From positions 1,302,001 through 1,366,000 of the forward strand of contig OZ251537.1 of NCBI GenBank assembly GCA_965243285.1: DNA of 64,000 nucleotides. Reading direction: 5' to 3'. Below, in pieces: positions 1-8,169 of this stretch (the stretch's first letter is position 1; each line of letters opens with the position of its first letter). A program made the translations under genes and the position numbers. The notes beneath the pieces were generated by a model, which did not search any database, was not told the DNA's origin, and was given only the letters and a program-made list of their open reading frames with translations. This DNA is from JAHRAW01 sp965243285 (lineage in GTDB: Bacteria > Pseudomonadota > Gammaproteobacteria > Arenicellales > Poriferihabitantaceae).

Positions 1-306
1 GAGGTCTTGATGCCAACTCACATGAGTCGGCGTGTGCGGCTCCTTGATGATGTAGGTGGTGTTGTACAGCAGGATGTCGGGCCCGATAATTTGCGCCACC
101 GCATCGAGCATTTTGGGGTGCGTCGCCAGTTCATACGGCGAGCGCAAAATGGTGTGCATTTTCGCCCAATAATGCACTGCCCCGAGTTGCTCCTCAGCGC
201 TTTCCAAGGCGCGACGATGTTGCGATGCTTCGGCGGCGCTGAGAATATCCACTGGTGATAAAAAACCTTGGGAGTCATAGGTGGTTTTCATGGCCGATGT
301 TTGCAT
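1..306 (-). CDS. Phytanoyl-CoA dioxygenase (PhyH) family protein, N-terminal part
   Basis: The minus strand is open from an ATG at 306 to the window edge, about 102 codons; a second in-frame ATG lies at 291. The product contains GFLSPVDI near the start and ends in EPHTPTHVSWHQD. That is the usual N-terminal layout of PhyH-type Fe(II)/2-oxoglutarate oxygenases, where the HxD pair in WHQD supplies two iron ligands. The second iron histidine and the oxoglutarate-binding arginine would lie beyond the edge. The substrate cannot be told; many bacterial members act on small molecules or secondary metabolites. The gene runs away from the rest of the window. Family call from motif recognition only. 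Confidence 0.72.
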   Translation of the reverse strand, partial: MQTSAMKTTYDSQGFLSPVDILSAAEASQHRRALESAEEQLGAVHYWAKMHTILRSPYELATHPKMLDAVAQIIGPDILLYNTTYIIKEPHTPTHVSWHQDL

Positions 307-335
307 GGCGGGAATGCGGTTAATGGCGGTGGGTA

Positions 336-996
336 TTAATCCGGCGGTGGATTGAAGTTGCGGAATATATCGATATCGAAAGGTTGCACGGAGGCGATTT
401 TTTCTACTGGGATGAGCATGGCGTTGCGCAGCATTTCTTGGTCATTTAACTCACTGGCATAGTCGGCGTTAATATCTATTTTGCGATTTTTATCACGGAA
501 ACCACTCCAATGTATGGCGAATCGAAGCCACTTTTGAGGTTCGTCATGTGGCACGGCGAGAGGCAGCCCAGCATAGACTTTATGGTTGTCTAGGGTGAGC
601 AATATCATTTTTCGAGCGGTGATTTTTTCATAAATAAATTTGTCGAAACCTGGTTCACTGAGTTCTTTCAATTGCAGTTTATCTTTCCACTCTTGAGTAG
701 CGAAGCGGTAGCGAAGCGGTAGCGAAGGTAGGTTATAAATCGAACAACCATGGCAAAGGCAAAGGCCAGAAACGGCGCATTTTCCACCGAATCATAAGAC
801 CATAGAAGATTGATACCAATTAAAAATACAGCGCAAATAAACAATAACCCCACCCGAATGTGAGAATACGGAAATACAAAACATAGCCGGTATATTTGGG
901 GCCTGAAAAACGCCAAATGGGCGCGTCATAAACCAGGTAGCCGCTTGCCAGTATGGCCAGCGTGGCGAATATTGGGTCGTAACTTAAAAAGGACAT
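336..996 (-). pseudogene. Frameshifted membrane protein of unknown function
   Basis: Three minus-strand reading frames together look like one protein. An ATG at 996 opens MSFLSYDPIF and two hydrophobic segments. The frame then shifts near 840-870 into a segment ending RFITYLRYRFAT. The last part (336-671) reads KELSEPGFDKF, ARKMILLTLDNHKVYAG and ends FRNFNPPPD. An 11 bp unit, GTAGCGAAGCG, stands in tandem at 697-707 and 708-718, with a third partial copy after it. Removing one copy joins the middle and last frames as FATQEWKDKLQLKELSEPG, so the duplication plausibly broke the gene. The soluble C-terminal domain is intact but has no start of its own with a ribosome site. Function unknown. Confidence 0.6.
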
Positions 997-1150
997 GCTT
1001 GTACTCTTTTAAAAAATGGTTTGGTGGTTTACGCCGAAGCCCTTTTTTTCGCGGCGGCTTGCCACCGGCGGACGATGAATCATACAAATCATGCGCCAAA
1101 ATCAGGTTATAAACTATAACAATCATGTCCATCAACCCTATGGGTAAACC

Positions 1151-1762
1151 ATGTCCATCAAGCCTAAAAAAGACCACCCCAAACCACCGGCGAATCTAAA
1201 ACGATGCGACTGGTGCGGCGCCGATGCGCAGTATTGCGACTATCACGATGTAGAGTGGGGCGCGCCGTTGCATGACGACCGACAATTGTTCGAATTGCTC
1301 TGCCTCGAGGGCGCCCAAGCCGGCTTGAGTTGGCTCACCATCCTCAAAAAACGCGCCCATTATCGCCGCGTGTTCGAGCATTTCGAGGCTGCCAAAATCG
1401 CCCGCTATGACGCCGAAAAAATCGCCGCCTTGTTGCGCGACCCTGGCATCGTGCGCAATCGCCTGAAAGTGCACGGCTTCATCAAAAACGCCGCCGCCTA
1501 CCTCAACTTGCTCGATGGCGGCGCCACTTTAGACCAGTACCTATGGAATTATGTGGACGGCGCGCCACAACAAAATCGCTGGATTTCATCGGCGCAAGTG
1601 CCGGCTGCCACGCCGCTATCGGCCCAACTCAGCCGTGATTTGAAACAAGCCGGCTTCACCTTCGTCGGCGCCACCATCTGCTACGCCTTCATGCAAGCCG
1701 CCGGCATGGTCAATGACCACCTCGTATCCTGCCATCGCCATCGCCAACTGGGCGGCGGTTAA
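1151..1762 (+). CDS. tag: DNA-3-methyladenine glycosylase I
   Basis: This 203-residue protein matches Tag along its length. It removes 3-methyladenine from alkylated DNA in base excision repair. Visible hallmarks are the RCDWCGADAQYCDYHDVEWG start, CLEGAQAGLSWLTILKKR in the helix-hairpin-helix region, FVGATICYAFMQAAGMVNDH near the end and a final CHRH. In the family a Cys/His pair at each end binds zinc; here C19 and H32 pair with the His/Cys of NDHLVSC. The N-terminus is about 15 residues longer than in E. coli. No clear Shine-Dalgarno precedes the ATG. It is followed by a 415 bp non-coding gap and is probably monocistronic. Confidence 0.95.
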   Translation: MSIKPKKDHPKPPANLKRCDWCGADAQYCDYHDVEWGAPLHDDRQLFELLCLEGAQAGLSWLTILKKRAHYRRVFEHFEAAKIARYDAEKIAALLRDPGIVRNRLKVHGFIKNAAAYLNLLDGGATLDQYLWNYVDGAPQQNRWISSAQVPAATPLSAQLSRDLKQAGFTFVGATICYAFMQAAGMVNDHLVSCHRHRQLGGG

Positions 1763-2177
1763 GCGCGCATATATAATGAGTCCGTATTGAGGGCGCCATA
1801 TTAATGCCCCGGCACTGGAAAACACCCACCCCCGACATCGCCCAATCCACCAAACCCACATCGCCAAGCGCCGAATCCGCCGAATCCTCGAAAGCCACCT
1901 TAAAATCCCGGCCCGGCCCGACCCGGCCCGACCACCACCGCCACCGCCGCCGAATCGACATACACATCCCCGGCCACCGCCCGCCATTTAAATTAACATA
2001 TATATGTATCTAAATGATGCGCATATATATGTATCCATCGCGATGAATCCGGCCGCATTCCACAACCCGGCCAAGCGGCCGAATCCGCCGTAGAGTTTTG
2101 TAAAATAACCCACCGACCCACCGACTCACCGACCCACTGACCCGCCAAGCACCATTGGCGCCGACCGGAGATTGAAC
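1763..2177. other. Intergenic region with AT palindromes and short tandem repeats
   Basis: No gene is supported here. It holds two copies of the palindrome CATATATATG (1997-2006 and 2022-2031) and an imperfect 8 bp tandem repeat of the form CCACCGAC (about 2109-2141). A GGAG at 2167-2170 serves as ribosome site for the next gene. Confidence 0.6.
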
Positions 2178-3161
2178 ATGAACATAATGCGCATTATCGC
2201 GGCGTTAGCCGCCGTGGCGATGATGGGCGCTGCCATCGGCGCGCCAATTACCGCCGCCGAAGTGGAGAAACGGCGCGCTTGGGCCGAGCAAGGGCAAGCC
2301 TGGGCGCAAAATAATCTCGGCTATGTGTATTGGCAGGGCGCCGGCGTGGCCCAAGACCGCGTCGCCGCCGTGCAGTGGTTTCGCCGCGCCGCGCAGCAGG
2401 GGCACGCCGATGCGCAAAACAACCTCGGCAAGGCCTATTGGTTCGGACACGGCGTCGGCCAAGACCGCGCCGAGGCGGTGCGCTGGTATCGCCGTGCCGC
2501 GGAAAAAGGCAACGCGGCGGCGCAATACAACCTTGGCGTGGCCTATGCCAATGGCGAGGGCATCGCCCAACAGCCGCGCCAGGCGGCGCGCTGGTATCGG
2601 CAGGCGGCGGAAAAAGGCCACGCGGCGGCGCAATATGGGCTGGCAAAATCCTACTGGTTCGGCGTCGGCATAAAGAAAAACAAGCGCCAAGGATTGGAAT
2701 GGTATCGCCGCTCGGCGCAGTTAGGCCATGCGGCGGCGCAATATCGCTTGGGCGTATTGCGTATGCGCGGCGCCGGCGTCGCCCAAAACCCCCTCGCCGC
2801 GGTGCGCTGGTATCGCCAAGCCGCGCTGCAAAATCACGCCGCGGCCCAACACAGCTTGGGCAACGCCTATTGGCTCGGCACCGGCTTAGCCCAAGACCGC
2901 CGCGAAGCCGTGCGCTGGTATCACCTGGCGGCCAAATTAGGCGACCCCCGCGCGCAAAACAACCTCGGTCTAGCCTACTGGCGCGGCGAAGGCGTCATCG
3001 CCGACAAAAAAGAAGCCTACATCTGGTACTCCATCGCCAAAGCCCAAGGCTATCCCGGCGCCGCCAATGCCCTACGCACCTTGAATTGGCACCGCCATTT
3101 ATCGCCCGCGGAGCGGCTGGCGGCCGCGAAAGAAGCAGCGCGACGGTTGGCGGAGGGGTGA
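2178..3161 (+). CDS. Sel1-repeat (TPR-like) exported protein
   Basis: This 327-residue protein starts at an ATG seven bases after GGAG; a TTG six bases earlier is also in frame. Residues 1-22 form a signal peptide (MNIMRIIAALAAVAMMGAAIGA). Then come seven Sel1 repeats of 36 residues, each of the form AQxxLGxAYxxGxGVxQDxxxAVxWYRxAAxxGH. The tail after the last repeat is charged (RLAAAKEAARRLAEG). Sel1 solenoids mediate protein-protein contacts in signalling or host interaction, and this one should act in the periplasm or outside. A related gene without a signal peptide follows at 3497. The specific role cannot be read from sequence. Confidence 0.85.
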   Translation: MNIMRIIAALAAVAMMGAAIGAPITAAEVEKRRAWAEQGQAWAQNNLGYVYWQGAGVAQDRVAAVQWFRRAAQQGHADAQNNLGKAYWFGHGVGQDRAEAVRWYRRAAEKGNAAAQYNLGVAYANGEGIAQQPRQAARWYRQAAEKGHAAAQYGLAKSYWFGVGIKKNKRQGLEWYRRSAQLGHAAAQYRLGVLRMRGAGVAQNPLAAVRWYRQAALQNHAAAQHSLGNAYWLGTGLAQDRREAVRWYHLAAKLGDPRAQNNLGLAYWRGEGVIADKKEAYIWYSIAKAQGYPGAANALRTLNWHRHLSPAERLAAAKEAARRLAEG

Positions 3162-3496
3162 TGTTGGTGGATTTGGGTGCTGGGTGTTGTCGGGTGATGG
3201 GGTGGTCGATGGTGGTAGGTGATGGGTGATTTCGTCGCCATGTGATGTCGGGTGGTGATGATGCTTTGAATCGCCACCGCCATAAATCAAATCAAGCAAC
3301 CAAATTTATGAGGTAAGAAAATGATTCGTTTTATCGCCAGAGTCGCGTTGGCGACACGCATAATGTGCAGCACCGACGGCTGTAAGCCATCGACGCCGGC
3401 GCCTACACCGTCACCGAAAACTAAATCAACGGCATTACCTTGTCGCTTTCATCGTCGTCGCCATAGACATTAAACTAACCAGCACCAGAGATAAAA
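3162..3496. other. Intergenic region with a possible decayed leader ORF
   Basis: No confident gene. 3165-3240 is GT-rich low complexity. At 3321 a 49-codon ORF begins MIRFIARVALATRIMCS, which looks like a signal peptide, then becomes Pro/Thr/Ser-rich and ends in HRRRHRH. It may be the detached 5' end of the following Sel1 gene, whose product also begins MIR but lacks a signal peptide. Confidence 0.4.
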
Positions 3497-4318
3497 ATGA
3501 TTCGCTATCGAAGCGCAGCGGAGAACGGACATGCAGAAGCGCAATATAAAATGGGTTGCGCCTATCGAAATGGTGAGGGCGTTGCCAGAAACCAGCGCAA
3601 GGCAATCCACTGGCTTCTAAAATCAGCCAACCAAGGGCATGCCGGGGCGCAATGTGATTTGGGCGATGTGTATGCTTCAGGTGTAGGCGTTGACCAAGAC
3701 TATCGCGAGGCAGTGCGCTGGACTCGCAAAGCGGCGCAGCAAGGGGATGCCGATGCGAAAAATAATTTAGGTAATGCGTACAACGCTGGCCGGGGCGTTG
3801 CTAAAAACCATCGCCAGGCGGTGCGCTGGTATCGCGAAGCAGCGAAACTTGAGCATGGCGGGGCGAAATATAATTTGGGATTAGCCTATTGGATGGGCAA
3901 GGGCGTAGCCCAAGACCGTAGCGCGGCCGTGCGCTGGTTTCGCGAGGCGGCGCAGCTGGGGACATTGAACGCGCAATTTAATTTGGGCATAGCCTATGAT
4001 ATTGGCGAAGGCGTAGCCCAAGACCATCGCGAGGCGGCGCGCTGGTATCGCAAAGCGGCGGCGCTGGGGGAAGCAAATGCGCAAAATAATTTGGGCCATT
4101 GCTATTGGAATGGCCAGGGCACCATAGAAAATAAACAGGAAGCGTACATCTGGTATTCCACGGCCAAAGCCGGCGGTAATGAAATCGCCGCTGGTGTTTT
4201 GCGCAACACGGAGTGGCTGATGTATCTATCTAAAACCGAAATACGCGCCGCGGAAACCGAAGCGCGGCGGCGACTAAAAGCCATCGAAGCCGGCACCTAC
4301 ATCGCGGCCGAAAACTGA
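3497..4318 (+). CDS. Sel1-repeat protein without signal peptide
   Basis: A 273-residue protein made of about six Sel1 repeats, plus a tail (YLSKTEIRAAETEARRRLKAIEAG) that parallels the tail of its upstream neighbour. The two are clearly paralogues in tandem. It begins directly inside a repeat (RYRSAAENGHAEAQ) with no signal peptide. Either it is cytoplasmic or it has lost its 5' end; the signal-like ORF at 3321 favours loss. Codon use is less GC-biased than in the upstream paralogue. Partner and pathway are unknown. Confidence 0.75.
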   Translation: MIRYRSAAENGHAEAQYKMGCAYRNGEGVARNQRKAIHWLLKSANQGHAGAQCDLGDVYASGVGVDQDYREAVRWTRKAAQQGDADAKNNLGNAYNAGRGVAKNHRQAVRWYREAAKLEHGGAKYNLGLAYWMGKGVAQDRSAAVRWFREAAQLGTLNAQFNLGIAYDIGEGVAQDHREAARWYRKAAALGEANAQNNLGHCYWNGQGTIENKQEAYIWYSTAKAGGNEIAAGVLRNTEWLMYLSKTEIRAAETEARRRLKAIEAGTYIAAEN

Positions 4319-4470
4319 CCCGAGCATCACCCAAACTTTATTCGAAAATGCCTGGCCGCCAAAATGCCTGGCCGCCGGCGCTGATGGTCTATTGTTAACT
4401 AACCGACACCGCCCCCGTGCAGTAAAATGCATGAGGGTTTCGGTATGGTTGGTTTTTTATTCATTTAACT

Positions 4471-4885
4471 TTTAAGATGTATCCGATGCCGCAGACGAAC
4501 TGTGCGGCAATTGAAGCGGTAATGGCGCATGAATATACCCACATCGCGCAGTTTAAGTATGGAATTGAGTTTGACCCATTCAGCCCCACCCATTCAGCCC
4601 CACCCCCACCGAATTGATGGCTGATTTCATTGCTGGTTGGAATGTGGCAAATAAGGATTCTGGAATTGGCCATTGGTATACCATAAGGTGACGGTGGGCT
4701 TGACCGTGATGCCATTAAGCCGATGGAGATTATCGCTAGTTTGGGTGAGTACGATTTCAATTCATCCACCCATCACACCACGACAGCGCTTGAATGCCTA
4801 TACCAACGGGATGATGTTTTAGCTGAAAAACCCACGCAGTAGTTTTGAAGATGCCATGCACAAGGGGTATGACTTGTATATCTAA
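4471..4885 (+). pseudogene. Decayed zinc metallopeptidase (HExxH type)
   Basis: Fragments in different frames read in order like a neutral zinc metallopeptidase. First comes MAHEYTHIAQFKYGIEF (HExxH zinc motif, 4531-4581). Then, after a frame change in a duplicated CATTCAGCCCCACC stretch, ELMADFIAGWNVAN (like the ELxAD third-ligand motif). Then IASLGEYDFNSSTHHTT, an AYTNGMM-like stretch in another frame, and finally SFEDAMHKGYDLYI before a stop at 4885. At least three shifts or stops separate the pieces, so no enzyme can be made. The family is inferred from the HExxH plus ELxAD order only. Confidence 0.6.
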
Positions 4886-4978
4886 TTTAGGGAATCACAT
4901 ACATAAATATTCAGGTTGATGGGTGTTTTTTCATGCGACCGGCGTGTTATTTGGCGGCGGTAAACCCTTCCCCCCACC

Positions 4979-5001
4979 GACTCCCCCGCTAAGGGGGAGT
5001 C
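4979..5001. repeat. Solo C-run/G-run hairpin downstream of htpG
   Basis: GACTCCCCC, loop GCTAA, GGGGGAGTC: a perfect 9 bp stem preceded by CCCCCCACC. It matches the first hairpin of the composite element family found from 26 kb onward and lies just past the htpG stop. It could end htpG transcription, though no T-run follows. Confidence 0.6.
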
Positions 5002-5050
5002 AGATTTTACCGAGCCGACTTCACGCTTTCGCTACCCCCGACGCACGCCG

Positions 5051-7129
5051 TCACCCGTCGATTTTCATCCCCTTCGCCAGCAACCGATTCACCCGCTTCA
5101 CATAATCGCCCGGGTTTTTGGGGGCGGTGCCTTCCGCTAAGGCGGCTTGGTGGAATAGTACCCAGGCCCAGTCTTCGGCCTCGGCGGCGGTGGGGTCGAG
5201 TTGGGTGATTAGGGGGTGGGTGGGGTTGATTTCTAGGATGGGTTGGGTCGCTGGGGCATCTTGGCCGGCGGCTTGGAGGATGCGTTGCATGTTGCCGCCT
5301 AAATCGTGGTCGGCGGCCACCAAGCAGGCCGGGGAATCCACCAAGCGGGTGGATAGGCGCACCTCTTTTACTTCGTCCGCCAATGCGGTTTTGATTTTGT
5401 CGAGCAAGGGTTTTAGGCGGGTGGCTTGCTGGTTGGCGTTTTCGGCGTCGGCGTCGGCGTCGGCGCTTTCGCCGGCCAACTCGGCCAAATCTAAATCACC
5501 CTTGGCGATGGATTGCAGCGGCCAATCTTTATCGCCGGCGTGATGGCTGGTGAGGTGGCCGACCACCCATTCGTCCACCGGGTCGGATAAAAGCAGCACT
5601 TCGATGTGATTTTTGCGGAATACTTCGAGGTGCGGCGATGCGGTGGCGCTGGCGTGGCTGTCGGCGGTCACATAATAAATCGCCTTCTGTTTTTCCGGCA
5701 TGCGGGCGATGTAGTCGTCCAAAGAGGACCGCGATGCGTCGGTTTTCGCCTCAGTTTTCGCCTCAGTTTTCGCCTCAGTTTTCGCCTCGGATTTTGCCTC
5801 GTTATGGGTCGATGAAAAACGTAGCAAGCCGGCGATGGCGGTTTTATTGTCAAAATCTTCGATAACGCCTTCTTTGATGACGCGACCGTATTCCTTCCAC
5901 AAATCGGCGTATTTTTCGGGCGTTTTGGTGGCGATTTTTTTCAGCTCGGCGAGTACTTTTTTCACCGAGGCGGCGCGAATTTTGTCGATGGATTGGTTGT
6001 GCTGCAAAAATTCCCGCGACACATTCAGCGGCAAATCGGCGGAATCCACCAAACCGCGCACAAAACGCAGGTAATTCGGCATCAATTGTTTGGCGTCTTC
6101 GGCGATGAAAATCCGCCGCACATACAGCTTGATGCCGCGCCGCTGCTCGCGGTCCCATAAATCAAACGGCGCTTTGGCCGGGATGTAGAACAGTGAGATG
6201 TAGTCCATTTTGCCCTCCACCCGGCTGTGCAGCACCGCCGCTGGCGGCTCGGGATCATAGGTGAGGGCGGTGTAGAAGGCGGCGTGTTCGGCGGCGGTGA
6301 CGGCGGATTTAGGCCGCGCCCACAACGCCGAACCTTGGTTTACGGTTTCCCATTTAGTTTCCCCGGCGGCCGGTTTGGCAACGGTTTTATCACCCTTGCC
6401 CTCGACCTGGCCATCGCTGCCGCCATCGATAGACCCCACATCACCCCCCGCCTCCGCCTCCGCCCGCATATAAATCGGCAGCGAAATGTGGTCGGAATAT
6501 TTGCCGATGAGGGCGCGCAGGCGGTAGCGCTGCAGAAATTCCGCTGCCTTGGGCTGTAATTCGAGGGTGATTTCGGTGCCGCACTGGCGGCGCTCGATGG
6601 CTTCGGTGGTGTAGTCGCCGCGCCCTTCGGAGCGCCATTTCACGCCCTCGGCCGGCGGCGCTCCAGCGCGCCGGGTGCGCACCGTCACCGCTTTCGCCAC
6701 CAAAAATGCCGAATAAAACCCGACCCCGAATTGGCCGATGAAGGCGCTATCTTTGGCCTCTTTATCGGCCATTTGCTCGACGAATTGGCGCGTGCCGGAG
6801 TGCGCGATGGTGCCGATGTTGGCGATCACTTCGTCCCGATTCATGCCGATGCCGTTGTCGCGCACGGTCAAGGTTTTTCCTGTTGGATCGACTTCCAGCC
6901 AAATGCCGAGGGGGTCGTCATTTTCTTGCATGGCGGCATCGGTGAGGGTGGAAAACCGCAGGCGGTCGCAGGCGTCCGATGCGTTGGAAATCAGCTCGCG
7001 CAGAAAAATCTCCCGGTTGCTGTATAGCGAGTGGATGATGAGGTGCAGCAACTGCTGCACTTCGGTCTGAAAGGCGTGGGTCTGCGCCGCCGGCGGGGCG
7101 GTGGAGGCATCAGTTTTGCTGGCATTCAT
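5051..7129 (-). CDS. htpG: Chaperone protein HtpG (Hsp90)
   Basis: Bacterial Hsp90, an ATP-dependent cytosolic dimeric chaperone. The ORF is open to 7327, but the conserved protein begins at the ATG at 7129 (MNASKTDAS), giving 692 residues. ATP-site motifs are present: LISNASDACDRLR, DNGIGM, IGQFGVGFYSAF. The middle domain has RRIFIAEDAKQLMPNYLRF. In place of the short variable loop after AGLLRFSSTH there is an in-frame 12 bp repeat coding EAKT several times (DNA about 5741-5800). The family has a shorter loop there, so this is a local repeat expansion. A solo hairpin at 4979-5001 follows the stop. Confidence 0.95.
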   Translation of the reverse strand: MNASKTDASTAPPAAQTHAFQTEVQQLLHLIIHSLYSNREIFLRELISNASDACDRLRFSTLTDAAMQENDDPLGIWLEVDPTGKTLTVRDNGIGMNRDEVIANIGTIAHSGTRQFVEQMADKEAKDSAFIGQFGVGFYSAFLVAKAVTVRTRRAGAPPAEGVKWRSEGRGDYTTEAIERRQCGTEITLELQPKAAEFLQRYRLRALIGKYSDHISLPIYMRAEAEAGGDVGSIDGGSDGQVEGKGDKTVAKPAAGETKWETVNQGSALWARPKSAVTAAEHAAFYTALTYDPEPPAAVLHSRVEGKMDYISLFYIPAKAPFDLWDREQRRGIKLYVRRIFIAEDAKQLMPNYLRFVRGLVDSADLPLNVSREFLQHNQSIDKIRAASVKKVLAELKKIATKTPEKYADLWKEYGRVIKEGVIEDFDNKTAIAGLLRFSSTHNEAKSEAKTEAKTEAKTEAKTDASRSSLDDYIARMPEKQKAIYYVTADSHASATASPHLEVFRKNHIEVLLLSDPVDEWVVGHLTSHHAGDKDWPLQSIAKGDLDLAELAGESADADADAENANQQATRLKPLLDKIKTALADEVKEVRLSTRLVDSPACLVAADHDLGGNMQRILQAAGQDAPATQPILEINPTHPLITQLDPTAAEAEDWAWVLFHQAALAEGTAPKNPGDYVKRVNRLLAKGMKIDG

Positions 7130-7326
7130 AGCGATAATCTGGTCGAATAGTGTCGTCAATCGGGGCGAATGTGGCGTAAGCCGGGGAGGTTGTTGAAGCG
7201 GGTGAATTTGTCGCCACCGGGCAGAATCCACCGCCATCGAATAGTTGCGGGCGAGGCGGCGATTTTCAAGCCAGTTTTGCGGCGGCGACGGATAATAACC
7301 GCGCCCACGCCACCGCCGCCGGCCCA

Positions 7327-7356
7327 TTGACGGCAGCCATGCATAGCGCGTACACT
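7327..7356 (+). promoter_or_regulatory. Candidate sigma-70 promoter for the tRNA cluster
   Basis: TTGACG (7327-7332), 18 bp spacer, TACACT (7351-7356), with the first tRNA beginning 46 bases further on. Five of six and four of six matches to consensus. Confidence 0.4.
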
Positions 7357-7401
7357 GCGCGCCCGGTTGGCCCCAAGAGGGCGCATCGGCGCATCGTCGC
7401 T

Positions 7402-7478
7402 CGGGGTATAGCGCAGTCTGGTAGCGCGCCTGCTTTGGGAGCAGGATGTCGGGAGTTCAAATCTCTCTACCCCGACCA
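7402..7478 (+). tRNA. tRNA-Pro (TGG)
   Basis: Full cloverleaf with acceptor CGGGGTA/TACCCCG, anticodon loop CTTTGGGAG carrying TGG, T-loop GTTCAAAT and encoded CCA. First of five closely spaced tRNA genes. Confidence 0.95.
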
Positions 7479-7542
7479 AATCTTCCGGCGTCAAATCTTC
7501 CGGCGTGGGCGGCGTTATGATCGATGAAGCGAGCTGGCCGCA

Positions 7543-7619
7543 GCGCCCGTAGCTCAACTGGACAGAGCAACGGCCTTCTAAGCCGTAGGTTACAGGTTCG
7601 AGTCCTGTCGGGCGCGCCA
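7543..7619 (+). tRNA. tRNA-Arg (TCT)
   Basis: Acceptor GCGCCCG/CGGGCGC, anticodon loop CTTCTAA with TCT, T-loop GTTCGAGT, encoded CCA. Reads the AGA/AGG codons. Confidence 0.95.
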
Positions 7620-7645
7620 CGCCACACTGGTACATTAACATGTCT

Positions 7646-7655
7646 CATATATATG
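7646..7655. repeat. CATATATATG palindrome
   Basis: One of five copies of this 10 bp palindrome in non-coding DNA of the window, here between tRNA-Arg and tRNA-His. Confidence 0.5.
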
Positions 7656-7760
7656 TCGATTATATGTCGATGAGCGACATATTGATGAGCGCAGCGCCGG
7701 CGCGGTCCATACCAATCGCCTCGGCGCTGGTATAAAATCGCCAGCGAGCGAATCATCTGT

Positions 7761-7837
7761 GGTGAGCGTAGCTCAGTTGGTAGAGCCCCGGATTGTGATT
7801 CCGGTCGTCGTGGGTTCGAGTCCCATCGTTCACCCCA
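7761..7837 (+). tRNA. tRNA-His (GTG)
   Basis: Anticodon loop TTGTGAT with GTG. An extra G at the 5' end opposite a C discriminator is the tRNA-His identity feature. T-loop GTTCGAGT, encoded CCA. Confidence 0.95.
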
Positions 7838-7887
7838 ATTCGCCGCGTTTTATGCACAAGCCGCAAGCAAATTCATGGGCAAATCAT

Positions 7888-7963
<76 letters not shown>

Positions 7964-7998
7964 AACGCCGGTGGACATCATCAATCAAGCAAACGAGC

Positions 7999-8083
<85 letters not shown>

Positions 8084-8169
8084 TCCGTGTCCCCCACCCC
8101 GTGACCTTCATCCACCATGTACATTAAATGAATCGGCGATGTTAATTAATCGGATGCGAGTGGCGCGCC

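Noticed and set aside
926..1177. 83-codon minus-strand ORF overlapping the tag start
   Set aside because: It overlaps tag and the better-supported frame from 996, with a basic low-information sequence.
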